Notes under the pieces: generated by a model
Told to the model about the DNA's origin: nothing
The model's database searches: none
What the model saw: the letters and a program-made list of their open reading frames with translations, nothing else
Assembly: GCF_001434915.1 (NCBI RefSeq)
Contig: NZ_AZEF01000032.1
Location: 124,435 to 188,434 of the forward strand
Length of the DNA: 64,000 bases
Reading direction: 5' to 3'
Source of the DNA: Liquorilactobacillus capillatus DSM 19910
Lineage (GTDB): Bacteria; Bacillota; Bacilli; Lactobacillales; Lactobacillaceae
In this document: one piece after another, positions 54,172 through 63,944 of the stretch
How positions within the stretch are numbered: position 1 is the stretch's first letter
Layout: every line of letters starts with the position of its first letter
Made by a program: the position numbers and the translations under genes

Positions 54172-54653
54172 TAGATCACATCCTCAATTAAAATTTTCTT
54201 TTCATCTGGAACATCTTGAATATAAACATCCACACCTAATTTAACTAATTCTTTGAAGGCAGCTATGTCAGCTTGATCGACATAAACTTTCTTAGTAAGA
54301 GAAACTTTATTACCACTATGATGCATGTTACCAACGTTTAATTTCTTAATTGGAACACCGCCCTTAGCTAAAGTGAGAGCATCCTGTGGTGTCTTGATAA
54401 TTAAAAATATCTTTTGTCGTGGACTGGCTTTGCTTATAGTTGAGATTGTTTTTTCAAGTGACCAAAAACGAATACCAACACCGGATGTTTCTGCAGTTGC
54501 AGCCATTAATTCTTGTTGTAATTCACTTTTAGCCGCATCATCATTGGCTACCAGTAGTAGATTAGCCCCAATTGAAGATGTCCAAACGACTCCAACCTGA
54601 CCATGGACTAGTCGATTATCGACCCTTGTTAAAACTATGTTAGGTGTATTCAT
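54171..54653 (-). CDS. PTS mannose-family IIB component
   Basis: A 160-residue EIIB-Man/Sor domain with the phosphorylated His in RVDNRLVHGQVGVVW (residue 16). It is a separate protein and not fused to IIA, as in gut-commensal amino sugar and sorbose systems. It is the first gene of the operon and AGGAGGAC lies 7 bp before the ATG. No LevR-type regulator or sigma-54 promoter was found nearby. Confidence 0.9.
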   Translation of the reverse strand: MNTPNIVLTRVDNRLVHGQVGVVWTSSIGANLLLVANDDAAKSELQQELMAATAETSGVGIRFWSLEKTISTISKASPRQKIFLIIKTPQDALTLAKGGVPIKKLNVGNMHHSGNKVSLTKKVYVDQADIAAFKELVKLGVDVYIQDVPDEKKILIEDVI

Positions 54654-54705
54654 GCTAAATATGTCCTCCTATATCTGGTTCAAAATTATTTGTTTAACAT
54701 TACAA

Positions 54706-54733
54706 ATTGTATCATTGACTAATAAGATGTAAA
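54706..54733 (-). promoter_or_regulatory. probable promoter of the PTS operon
   Basis: On the minus strand TTTACA (54733-54728) and TACAAT (54711-54706) are 16 bp apart, about 55 bp before the IIB gene. Confidence 0.5.
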
Positions 54734-55163
54734 TGAGAATAGACTAATTTTTAAGAATAGTAAGCTAGTAAGGCTAATAAATTTACTTTATTACTTAATT
54801 AAAGCTGGAAATTAGTTTTTTAGAGTAGCTATAACATTGGTGATGTAGAGTATTTAAAGATAATTTAAAATAATTTTATTAGTGAACCAAAAAATAATCT
54901 AAGTCAACTAGTTATCTCCTAAGGGTAAGCATGTTATAAAGTGTTCTTTGATAATATTGATTATGTAAAATGATAATACTAGCTCCTTGATAATTATTAA
55001 AATTGATCCAAATACAGCCCCTTATAATAATATTTAATTACTAAAGATTGGAAGTGAGCTTTTAAGGTGTATCTTAAAGGCAAAACTTGCTTTTATGGAT
55101 AATAATAATTTAAGATGATTAAATAAGAGCTGACTATCAAAAGCTTTTTAAGGAGGAGTTACA
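54734..55163. other. non-coding gap between the PTS operon and adenine deaminase
   Basis: About 430 very AT-rich bases between divergent genes. I see no gene, no strong hairpin and no clear operator. The AAGGAGGAG at 55150-55158 is the ribosome site of the next gene. Confidence 0.5.
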
Positions 55164-56174
55164 TTGAGTAATACGTCTATGCCAGAATTTATTAAATATT
55201 TACCCAAGGCTGAACTGCACGTGCATATTGAAGGTACTTTGGAACCAGAACTGAAGATAAAACTTGCTAAGAGAAATAAGATCGAGCTTCAGCAACAGAC
55301 AATTGAAGAGATAAAGGCAAGTTATCAATTTAATGATCTAGCCTCATTTTTAGCGGTGTACTATTCAGGGATGAGTGTTCTTCAAAAAGAAGATGATTTT
55401 TATGAACTGGCACAGGCTTATTTGCAAAGAGCACAATTAGAAGGTGTTCGTTATGCAGAGATTTTTTTTGACCCACAAGCACATACCGCTAGAGGAATTA
55501 GTTTTGAAACAGTAATTAACGGGCTGACTCGTGCAGTCAAAGAGGCGGAACAAAGTGGAATTAAAGCTAGACTGATTATGTGTTTCTTACGTGACTTCTC
55601 TAAAGAATCTGCACGTAAAACTTTGCTTGAGGCAGTACCTTTTAAGAATCAGCTTTTAGGGATTGGCCTTGATTCAGATGAACATAATAACCCGCCGCTA
55701 AAATTTTTAACACAGTATGAAAAAGCTGTGGCACAAGCATATCATACAACGATTCATTGCGACATTGATCAACTTGATTCAATTGAACATATTAAGCAAG
55801 CGCTAGAAGTATTAGAAGTTGAACGTCTGGATCATGGGACCAATATTGTCGAAGACCCTGATTTAATTGCGTTAGTGAAAAAGAAGAAGATTGGGCTAAC
55901 TGCTTGTCCAGTTTCGAATGGTTTTGTTTGTCCAGATATGAAAGCACCTGAGATTAAAGATTTATTGCATCAAGGTGTTAAAATCAGTATTAATTCAGAT
56001 GATCCAGCTTATTTTAATAGTTATATTGCAGGAAATTACCAGGTTTTAGCTGAAAAAGCAAGTTTTACTAAAGCAGACCTTGTCCAACTCGCGAAAAATT
56101 CATTTGAGACTGCATGGCTCGATGATGGTCAAAAAGAAAAATATTTACATGAGATTGATGAATATCTTATATAA
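55164..56174 (+). CDS. adenine deaminase (adenosine deaminase superfamily, AAH1/ADE type)
   Basis: A 336-residue metal-dependent deaminase. HVHIEGTL near 18 and SINSDDPAYF near 274 hold metal ligands, and LDHGTNI near 221 holds the catalytic His. Two motifs separate it from true adenosine deaminases: FFDPQAHTARGI near 100 and GLDSDEHNNPPLKF near 171, both of which fit the adenine deaminase branch. The predicted reaction is adenine to hypoxanthine plus ammonia (purine salvage). The TTG start follows AAGGAGG. The ASCH gene follows after 47 bp. Confidence 0.83.
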   Translation: MSNTSMPEFIKYLPKAELHVHIEGTLEPELKIKLAKRNKIELQQQTIEEIKASYQFNDLASFLAVYYSGMSVLQKEDDFYELAQAYLQRAQLEGVRYAEIFFDPQAHTARGISFETVINGLTRAVKEAEQSGIKARLIMCFLRDFSKESARKTLLEAVPFKNQLLGIGLDSDEHNNPPLKFLTQYEKAVAQAYHTTIHCDIDQLDSIEHIKQALEVLEVERLDHGTNIVEDPDLIALVKKKKIGLTACPVSNGFVCPDMKAPEIKDLLHQGVKISINSDDPAYFNSYIAGNYQVLAEKASFTKADLVQLAKNSFETAWLDDGQKEKYLHEIDEYLI

Positions 56175-56221
56175 ACATAGTCTGAAAAATAATCACTAGC
56201 GTAGTGGTTTAGGAGAATTAG

Positions 56222-56677
56222 ATGGAAAAAAGTCAAAAAATTCAACAGTACTGGGAACGATTTAAAACAGAAAGAGATATACAGGATGATTATTACTTAG
56301 CTGAACAGTTTGGCTACGGTAAAGAAACAGGGGATGAGCTAGCTGAATTAATTATAGCAGGAATAAAAACAGCAACTTCATCTGCATTGGAATTGTATGA
56401 AGACGATGAACCTAAACCTAAAGTCGGTGCTTACACGATTCTTCTGGACGGCTCGGGTTTACCCGCTTGTGTCATTCGAACTGAAAAAGTTGAAATTGTT
56501 AACTTTGATAAAGTTTCCGCTGCTCATGCTAAGCGGGAAGGTGAAGGCGACCGCAGTTTAAAGTATTGGCGAGAAGGGCATAAAGATTTTTTTGAAAAAG
56601 AGTATCAATTAACTGGAAAAAAGTTCACGACCAATATTCCATGTATTTGTGAGACTTTCACCGTTGTCTATATCTAA
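56222..56677 (+). CDS. ASCH-domain protein
   Basis: A 151-residue protein of the ASCH family, a PUA-like fold tied to RNA or nucleotide binding; some members hydrolyse N4-acetylcytidine. The features IKTATSSALELYEDDEPKPKVGAY (in pieces, residues 48-71), FDKVSAAHAKREGEGDRSLKYWREGH (in pieces) and the C-terminal FTTNIPCICETFTVV match. It lies directly downstream of adenine deaminase and may share its transcript, which hints at a nucleobase-related role. GGAGAA precedes the ATG. Confidence 0.82.
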   Translation: MEKSQKIQQYWERFKTERDIQDDYYLAEQFGYGKETGDELAELIIAGIKTATSSALELYEDDEPKPKVGAYTILLDGSGLPACVIRTEKVEIVNFDKVSAAHAKREGEGDRSLKYWREGHKDFFEKEYQLTGKKFTTNIPCICETFTVVYI

Positions 56678-56697
56678 TCTTTAGAAAAGACGGTAAT

Positions 56698-56731
56698 AAA
56701 AAAGCAATTCCTTTACAGGATTGCTTTTTTA
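56698..56731. terminator. bidirectional terminator
   Basis: AAAAAAGCAATTCCT and AGGATTGCTTTTTT pair around a four-base loop. It separates the ASCH gene from the convergent flavin reductase operon. Confidence 0.9.
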
Positions 56732-56765
56732 TTTACTGGTTAAAGTCTTAATTGTATAAACTAGT

Positions 56766-58040
56766 TTAAGATTTGACGGAGGCACTTGAACCGCTATCTG
56801 GCTTTTCAGCTGCAGCTGGTTGGGCCGCTTCTTCTTTGACAGATGCACTTGCATTGGCATCAGCAGCGGGTTTAGCGTTGGGCTTTACTGAAGCACTGGC
56901 ACTAGCATCAACCTTAGCGTTAGGATCGTTGACGAGCATTTGACCAGTATTAGCTAGATAATCCTTAACAGTTGGCCAAACGTCTAAGACCCATTCATTA
57001 ATTCCTTTAAAGTCGCCGCTTTCGCTACGCATCGCATGGTAACAATGCATAATATATTTTTCGTTTATCTTATTGCCTGGAACGGGCATTTTGATTAAAT
57101 CAGTTTGCTTATTACGCAAAGCCCAGATAACCTGCTTAACATGGTCAACTGCTCTAGCGGGATGACATGCGGCCATTGGGCTGCCAACTTGTTTAGGATA
57201 ACGTGGTGCAAGCATCTCATCGTGATCTAAGAAATTATTGTAGTAGATGAATTGATCGTTATCATCCATATAAGTCAGCTCCAGTGGCATGGTGTTTAAG
57301 AACCAATTGAGTTGATCAACAGTTAAAAGACCGCGATCTAATTTTACATAATCACTACCGCTAGCGGCATTTGTTTTAGTAGCACCTTGTTCTACCCAAT
57401 CATCAGCATCCATTGGGACATCAATTGTGGTATCTGTCGGGTGTGAAGCTGTTAGATCTTCTTGTTCCCAAGCAGCTTTTTTCTCATTATCTTTCATAGC
57501 ATTCAGAACTTTGACCCATTTTGTGAATTTACCCATGACCGCATCGAGAAATTTGATCGTCCTTTTATCTTTGAGGTTGCCGAATTCATCAAATGCAGTG
57601 CGAACATTTGCTAAGAGAAATTCGTCACTAGGCATTACCAATGCACCCACACCTGGAGCTTCTAAGATTTGGCGTAAACTTAACTGAGCGCGTGAGGAGC
57701 CTTGTGTATGGTAAGATGCCCCAATAATTAAAACGGGTTTGTTCATTAAAGGATGGATCTTATAAGAAAGCCATTCAATAACGTTTTTGAGTGCGGGGGT
57801 CGTCGTGTGGTTATGTTCAGGTGTTGCCATAATAACCCCATCGGCTTCTTCAATCTTACGTTTTAGATACTGAATAGGTGCGCCTTCAGTTTGGTCATTA
57901 TCTTGACTAAACATTGGAACATCCGAGATACTTAGGATCTCAATGTCAAGAGCCCCTGTAAAATGACTGGCAACATAAGTCAGTAATTTACGGTTATAAG
58001 ATTCATCAGCAATTGATCCAGCAATTCCAACTAATTTCAT
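56766..58040 (-). CDS. NAD(P)H-dependent FMN reductase with C-terminal extra domain and low-complexity tail
   Basis: A 424-residue protein. Residues 1-185 form an FMN reductase flavodoxin-like domain (GIAGSIADESYNRKLL, MATPEHNHTTTPALKN). Residues 230-375 form a second domain resembling the PAS/DUF438 type (LTYMDDNDQFIYYNNF, VIWALRNKQTDLIKMP). The last 45 residues are Ala/Ser/Lys/Pro-rich with a repeated SASVK motif. It follows a second FMN reductase by 11 bp and ApbE further upstream, so it likely supplies electrons to an ApbE-flavinylated protein. Confidence 0.82.
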   Translation of the reverse strand: MKLVGIAGSIADESYNRKLLTYVASHFTGALDIEILSISDVPMFSQDNDQTEGAPIQYLKRKIEEADGVIMATPEHNHTTTPALKNVIEWLSYKIHPLMNKPVLIIGASYHTQGSSRAQLSLRQILEAPGVGALVMPSDEFLLANVRTAFDEFGNLKDKRTIKFLDAVMGKFTKWVKVLNAMKDNEKKAAWEQEDLTASHPTDTTIDVPMDADDWVEQGATKTNAASGSDYVKLDRGLLTVDQLNWFLNTMPLELTYMDDNDQFIYYNNFLDHDEMLAPRYPKQVGSPMAACHPARAVDHVKQVIWALRNKQTDLIKMPVPGNKINEKYIMHCYHAMRSESGDFKGINEWVLDVWPTVKDYLANTGQMLVNDPNAKVDASASASVKPNAKPAADANASASVKEEAAQPAAAEKPDSGSSASVKS

Positions 58041-58051
58041 AATATGACCTC

Positions 58052-58666
58052 CTAATGATCACTTTGCTGCCAGTTAACATTGGCGGCGTCTTTTTTATTT
58101 TGTTCAGTAGTATGTGTCAGTTTAGTACTGTATTTAACGAAAATCAGGAAGTCTGCGAATAATCCATCCAATTGTTTGATCACCTCAGGATCAATCAAAT
58201 CTCCATTTTCATCAAATGCTTGCAGTGAGTGACCTAGCAGAAACTCAGAGCTGGGCATAACACGGGCATGAAGTTCGGGCGAATCAAGGATCTGCCGTAA
58301 TTGTGATTGTGCACGTGACGTCCCAAGTGCACCATAAGATGCACCGGTGATCATTACGGGCTTGTCAACAAATGGATGAACAAAGTAAGATAACCAAGCT
58401 AATGCACTGCTTAAAACAGCTGGAACTGCATGGTCATATTCAGGTGTCGCAATGACTACGCCGTCTGCTTCTTCAATTTTATGTGCTAATTTTTCAGCTG
58501 CTGCCGGAATACGGTGTTCGGGTTCCTTATAGAAAATTGGTAGATCCCCGATTTCAACGATCTCAACTGTTGCTTTTCCTGCATAATGCTTTTTTAAATA
58601 CTGCATTAATTGTCTGTTTGTAGACTTTTTATCATTTGTTCCAACAATACCGATAAAATGATACAT
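58052..58666 (-). CDS. NAD(P)H-dependent FMN reductase
   Basis: A 204-residue flavodoxin-fold reductase, clearly paralogous to the N-terminal domain of the next gene (shared ATPEYDHAVPAVL / ATPEHNHTTTPAL region and TGASYGALGTSRAQ / GASYHTQGSSRAQ). The FMN-phosphate loop is GTNDKKSTNRQLM near 9-21. The pair probably arose by tandem duplication followed by gain of the extra C-terminal domain in the downstream copy. Confidence 0.87.
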   Translation of the reverse strand: MYHFIGIVGTNDKKSTNRQLMQYLKKHYAGKATVEIVEIGDLPIFYKEPEHRIPAAAEKLAHKIEEADGVVIATPEYDHAVPAVLSSALAWLSYFVHPFVDKPVMITGASYGALGTSRAQSQLRQILDSPELHARVMPSSEFLLGHSLQAFDENGDLIDPEVIKQLDGLFADFLIFVKYSTKLTHTTEQNKKDAANVNWQQSDH

Positions 58667-58722
58667 AAAATCATTCCTCTCTAAGGTTGCTTTCTAGAAT
58701 TGATTTGCCGTCCTAAAAGGAT

Positions 58723-59673
58723 TTAGGACGTTGAAGCTCGTTTAAAAACACGTGAGTCGTATGCTTGACCATCACACGTTATAACGATAGCGAAGATCCC
58801 ATCTAATAAGGCGACTGCTTCCATAATAGTTATTAGCGGTTTTCCAAACAAAATAGTAGTCCAGATTTCACCATCGACTGATTTATCTGAAACGATCGTT
58901 AGACTAGCAATGCTTGTTTGTACTGGATAACCTGTTTTTCGATTGAAGATATGGTGGTAAAAATGTTCTCCTACAGTTAGATTACGCTGATAGATCCCAG
59001 AAGTAACGACTGATTGGTTTTGAGCAGGTATTATTGTGCAATACTCACCTAATTTTTTGGCAGGATCCTGAATCCCGATGCGCCATGGCTGGCCGTTACG
59101 GCTAGTATTAGAGCCCAAAGCAAGCACGTTACCGCCAAGGTTTAGAAGAGCGTGCTCAACGTGCTGAGTTTGTAGGTAATGGATTATTAAATCACCAATA
59201 AATCCCTTAGCTAATGAGCCTAAATCAATCTCCATCCCTTTTTTTCGCAGAAAGACCGTATTATTAGAATCATCAAGAATAATATTTTGGGGATCAGTTA
59301 ATGACAGTGCGGTTTCAATTTGCTGAGCAGTTGGGACTTTAGCATCACTAAAACCGATATGCCAAGTTTTAACTAACGGTCCAATAGCAATATTAAGGTT
59401 TCCGTTAGGGAAGCGGCTATAAAACTTTCCTAACTTAATTAACTTATATACTTCAGGATGAATACGGTACGGCGCTCTGCCAGATTGATGGTTTAGTTGC
59501 ATAAGCTCAGAATGATCGTCGTTCGCACTGAAACGATGTTCATAAACATGCAGTAGGCGGATACATTCAGCCATAATTGGTTTAGGTTTAGGGTGCTCAA
59601 GCGTTAGTGTGATAATCGTCCCCATCATTTTGACTGATTGGTTTAACGTCGGCGTAGAATTACCTCCAGTCAT
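58723..59673 (-). CDS. apbE: FAD:protein FMN transferase (ApbE)
   Basis: A 316-residue ApbE enzyme, which attaches FMN from FAD to a Thr/Ser of flavoproteins such as extracellular fumarate/urocanate reductases. DLGSLAKGFIGDL near 173, LLNLGGNVLALG near 197 and HHIFNRKTGYPVQ near 245 are family signatures. There is no signal peptide, so it is the cytosolic or non-secreted form. The start is uncertain: the ATG at 59673 lacks a good ribosome site, and a GGAGGT lies just inside the frame. No flavoprotein substrate gene is next to it. Confidence 0.88.
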   Translation of the reverse strand: MTGGNSTPTLNQSVKMMGTIITLTLEHPKPKPIMAECIRLLHVYEHRFSANDDHSELMQLNHQSGRAPYRIHPEVYKLIKLGKFYSRFPNGNLNIAIGPLVKTWHIGFSDAKVPTAQQIETALSLTDPQNIILDDSNNTVFLRKKGMEIDLGSLAKGFIGDLIIHYLQTQHVEHALLNLGGNVLALGSNTSRNGQPWRIGIQDPAKKLGEYCTIIPAQNQSVVTSGIYQRNLTVGEHFYHHIFNRKTGYPVQTSIASLTIVSDKSVDGEIWTTILFGKPLITIMEAVALLDGIFAIVITCDGQAYDSRVFKRASTS

Positions 59674-59721
59674 AATAGATTATTCATGTTAGCGAGTGGA
59701 ATAAAGTGAAAATGTGAAACT

Positions 59722-59790
59722 ATGAACTAAGATACGCAACACAGTCTATTCCTAACTGAAAAGGGAAGTCAGAGCCCGCGTATCTTTATA
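59722..59790 (-). promoter_or_regulatory. structured leader element upstream of apbE
   Basis: On the minus strand AAGATACGC and GCGTATCTT close a 9-bp stem around a 42-base interior that can fold further (TTCC/GGAA). It ends about 55 bases before the apbE start. It lacks the conserved core of the FMN riboswitch and has no T-tail. Its function is unknown. Confidence 0.5.
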
Positions 59791-60018
59791 GTTTGATAGT
59801 ACTATCATTTATAAGTTTTGTCTATATGTTCAAAAAAGTTGATTTGCCAGTTGAGATACCGATTACAAAAAAGGTGTTTGGTAACTAATACGTAAAAAAT
59901 AATAAAAAGTAAATCATAATTTCTTATTAACTAAACATTTACTAAAAAACAATTTGATATTAGATCTATGTTAGATAATTAATAGTTATTAAATTCGCTT
60001 TTAAAAAATACTATTATT

Positions 60019-60072
60019 GACAAGGCAATGATATCATCATATATTTATTTTAGTAAAACTTTACTAAAATAA
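60019..60072 (+). promoter_or_regulatory. galKTR promoter and GalR operator
   Basis: TTGACA (60019-60024) and TATATT (60042-60047) are spaced by 17 bp. A perfect palindrome with 11-base arms, ATTTTAGTAAA and TTTACTAAAAT, separated by AC, lies at 60049-60072 over the transcription start. A perfect half site TTTACTAAAA is also present upstream at 59938-59947. This is the expected target of the GalR repressor encoded at the end of the operon. Confidence 0.88.
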
Positions 60073-60085
60073 AGAGGGGCTTAAT

Positions 60086-61255
60086 ATGAAAACAAATAAT
60101 TTAAAACAAAAATTCATAACAATTTTTGATACAGAGCCAGAACATGTTTTTTTCTCACCTGGTCGGATTAACTTGATCGGTGAACATACAGACTATAATG
60201 GCGGTCATGTTTTTCCATGTGCAATAAGTATTGGAACTTATGGTGTCTATGCAGCTCGAACAGACGACATGGTACGGATGTATTCCGCTAATATTCCTGA
60301 ACGAGGAATGGTTGAGTTTGATATCAACAATTTAGCTTATGATAAAAAAGCTGGTTGGACGAATTATCCTAAGGGAATGCTTAATGAATTGGCTAAAAGG
60401 GGCGCAAAATTCAGTCATGGGTTTGATCTATATATCAACGGTAATTTACCAGATGGCGCGGGACTATCATCTTCGGCCTCTATCGAGTTATTGATGGGTA
60501 TCATAGCTAAGCGTGGTTTTGAATTAGAGATTGATCAGTTAGAATTAGTTAAATTAGGCCAAAAAGTAGAGAATGACTATATTGGTGTTAATTCTGGCAT
60601 TATGGACCAATTCGCCATTGGAATGGGTAAAAAAGATCAAGCAATCTTTTTAGATACCAATACGATGGAATATTCATATGTACCAATCAAGCTAGGCGAC
60701 AATGTGATCGTTATTATGAATACAAATAAGCGGCGCGAACTGCAGGACTCTAAGTATAATGAGCGGCGTGCCGAATGTGAAGAAGCACTAAGCCGTTTAC
60801 AAACTAAACTAAAGATTAAGAATCTTGGCGATCTAACTGAAAGTGAATTTGATGAAGCGGCGTACTTAATCAATGATGAAGTTTTGCTTAAACGTGCTCG
60901 GCATGCTGTTTTTGAGAACCAGCGAACGATTCGAGCTACTAAAGCCTTAGCTGCTAACAACTTAGATTTATTTGGTAGTCTGGTTACCGCGTCCCATGTT
61001 TCACTACATTTTGATTATGGAGTTACAGGTCATGAGCTGGATATATTAGCGGAAACGGCATGGAAGCAAGAAGGTGTTTTAGGTGCCAGAATGACTGGGG
61101 CAGGTTTTGGCGGCTGCGCGATTGCAATTGTGAACAGGAAGAATGTCGCGGCTTTTGAGAAAAATGTTGGCAAGGCTTATCAAGAAGCGATTGGCTATAA
61201 AGCTGATTTTTATATCGCAGAAATTACTGATGGGCCGTGCGAATTAAAAGATTAG
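60086..61255 (+). CDS. galK: galactokinase
   Basis: A 389-residue GHMP kinase phosphorylating galactose at C1, the first Leloir step. The galactokinase signature [15 protein letters not shown] is near 26-40, the ATP loop [11 protein letters not shown] near 126 and [11 protein letters not shown] near 341. AAAGAGGGG lies 7 bp upstream. It is first in galK-galT-galR; the epimerase galE is elsewhere (24.3 kb). Confidence 0.96.
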   Translation: MKTNNLKQKFITIFDTEPEHVFFSPGRINLIGEHTDYNGGHVFPCAISIGTYGVYAARTDDMVRMYSANIPERGMVEFDINNLAYDKKAGWTNYPKGMLNELAKRGAKFSHGFDLYINGNLPDGAGLSSSASIELLMGIIAKRGFELEIDQLELVKLGQKVENDYIGVNSGIMDQFAIGMGKKDQAIFLDTNTMEYSYVPIKLGDNVIVIMNTNKRRELQDSKYNERRAECEEALSRLQTKLKIKNLGDLTESEFDEAAYLINDEVLLKRARHAVFENQRTIRATKALAANNLDLFGSLVTASHVSLHFDYGVTGHELDILAETAWKQEGVLGARMTGAGFGGCAIAIVNRKNVAAFEKNVGKAYQEAIGYKADFYIAEITDGPCELKD

Positions 61256-61268
61256 GGAGGAGGAAAAT

Positions 61269-62795
61269 ATGGCAACTTTGCATCCCAATAGCATACTTAG
61301 CGAGAGAGAAAGAGAAGGTAAGGAGCTAACAGTCGTTGCTCAATTTGCTGAAAAGGTTATTACTTCAGCAGTGCAGTATTCTGACATGGATCGCATTTAT
61401 ATTTATAATCGAATTTTAGCTTTAGTAGGTGAAGACAATTTGTCAGTCATTGAGTATAAAGGATTAGACAGCTTATGTAATGCTTTGATACACAGTGCGA
61501 TCAAGAACGGTAAGATCAAGGATACACAGTCTGAACGTGATATTTTAAATGATCAATTAATGGATCTAGTAACTCCGTTACCTTCAACTGTGAATCACCT
61601 TTTTTGGAATAAGTATCAGAAAAGCCCTAAAGCAGCAACTGATTACTTTTTTAACTTAAGCAAGTCAAATAATTATATTAAGACACGTGCAATTGCTAAA
61701 AACATTGTCTTTCCCGCGGTAACTTCCTTTGGTAAGCTGGAGATAACAATCAACTTATCTAAACCCGAAAAAGATCCTAAAGCTATTGCGGCAGCACGTA
61801 AACAGTCACAAAATGGCTATCCTTTGTGTCAGCTGTGTATGGAGAATGAAGGTTATCGTGGTCGCTTAGGTTATCCTTCCCGCAGTAATCATCGTATAAT
61901 TCGCTTAATGTTAGATGGAAAAAGATGGGGATTTCAGTATTCACCATATGCATATTTTAATGAACACTCAATTTTTTTAGACGAGGTTCATAGACCGATG
62001 GTAATTAATAGACAAACATTTGTTAATTTGTTAGCAATCGTAAAACGATTTCCGCATTATTTTGTTGGCAGCAATGCAGATTTACCAATAGTTGGTGGTT
62101 CAATGTTGTCGCACGATCATTATCAAGGAGGACGGCATGAGTTTCCAATGATGAAAGCACCGCTTATGCGTCGGGTTGATTTGGGAATGGCTAATATTGA
62201 AAGCGGAATCGTAAATTGGCCAATGTCAACTCTTCGTTTGACAAGTACTAATGCAAACGCAATAATTGATGCCGCAGTTAAGATTCATGAAGTTTGGAAA
62301 AAATACTCTGACACAACAGTTGATGTACGAGCATACACGGCTGGTGAACGCCATCATACAACAACACCCATTGCATATAAGCACGGCGATAAATATGTGC
62401 TAGATTTAGTTTTGCGTGACAATCAAACATCAGTTGACTTTCCTGATGGGATTTTTCACCCCCATCAAGATGTTCAACATATAAAAAAAGAAAATATTGG
62501 ACTGATTGAAGTAATGGGACGGGCTATTCTACCAGCGCGCTTAAAACCTGAACTGCAGGAGGTTGCAAAATATCTTTTGGGCCGTCATAATCAAATCGTA
62601 GCGAGTCATAAGCAATGGGCAGATCGTTTAAAAGATAAATATGATTTAAATAATGATAATGTTACTGGAATTATTCATTATGAAGTAGGAAATGTTTTTG
62701 CGCGAGTACTTGCAGATGCAGGTGTTTTTAAGTTGGATGCGGCAGGTACTAGTGCTTTTATGCGGTTTGCAGCAGCGGTCAAGGCTGTTAAATAA
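61269..62795 (+). CDS. galT: galactose-1-phosphate uridylyltransferase, Firmicutes type
   Basis: A 508-residue GalT of the long Firmicutes class (class II), which swaps UMP from UDP-glucose to galactose-1-P. Characteristic stretches are NGYPLCQLCMENEGYRGR near 183-200, NEHSIFLDEVHRPM near 230 and SMLSHDHYQGGRH near 281, the last containing the His region. It begins 13 bp after galK behind AGGAGGA. The gene length and absence of the short-class HPH motif distinguish it from the E. coli type. Confidence 0.95.
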   Translation: MATLHPNSILSEREREGKELTVVAQFAEKVITSAVQYSDMDRIYIYNRILALVGEDNLSVIEYKGLDSLCNALIHSAIKNGKIKDTQSERDILNDQLMDLVTPLPSTVNHLFWNKYQKSPKAATDYFFNLSKSNNYIKTRAIAKNIVFPAVTSFGKLEITINLSKPEKDPKAIAAARKQSQNGYPLCQLCMENEGYRGRLGYPSRSNHRIIRLMLDGKRWGFQYSPYAYFNEHSIFLDEVHRPMVINRQTFVNLLAIVKRFPHYFVGSNADLPIVGGSMLSHDHYQGGRHEFPMMKAPLMRRVDLGMANIESGIVNWPMSTLRLTSTNANAIIDAAVKIHEVWKKYSDTTVDVRAYTAGERHHTTTPIAYKHGDKYVLDLVLRDNQTSVDFPDGIFHPHQDVQHIKKENIGLIEVMGRAILPARLKPELQEVAKYLLGRHNQIVASHKQWADRLKDKYDLNNDNVTGIIHYEVGNVFARVLADAGVFKLDAAGTSAFMRFAAAVKAVK

Positions 62796-62814
62796 ATGGA
62801 CTAATAGTTAATAA

Positions 62815-63855
<1,041 letters not shown>

Positions 63856-63880
63856 CTTTTTAAAATAAGCTAAAACAAAA

Positions 63881-63917
63881 GGGGGTAAGTCAAAAGATAA
63901 CTTTTGACCTACCCCTA
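63881..63917. terminator. hairpin terminator after galR
   Basis: GGGGGTA and TCAAAAG pair with TACCCC and CTTTTGA with one internal mismatch and a four-base loop. The T-run lies on the minus-strand side (CCCCCTTTTGTTTT), so it may mainly serve a gene entering from the right. Confidence 0.75.
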
Positions 63918-63944
63918 TGTTGTAGCTGCATTAAACTTAAAAAT

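Noticed and set aside
54654..55163. Sigma-54 promoter for the mannose-family PTS
   Set aside because: No TGGCAC-N5-TTGCW element was found on the minus strand and no LevR gene is nearby.
59722..59790. FMN riboswitch upstream of apbE
   Set aside because: None of the conserved RFN-element sequence blocks could be found; only a simple stem is visible.
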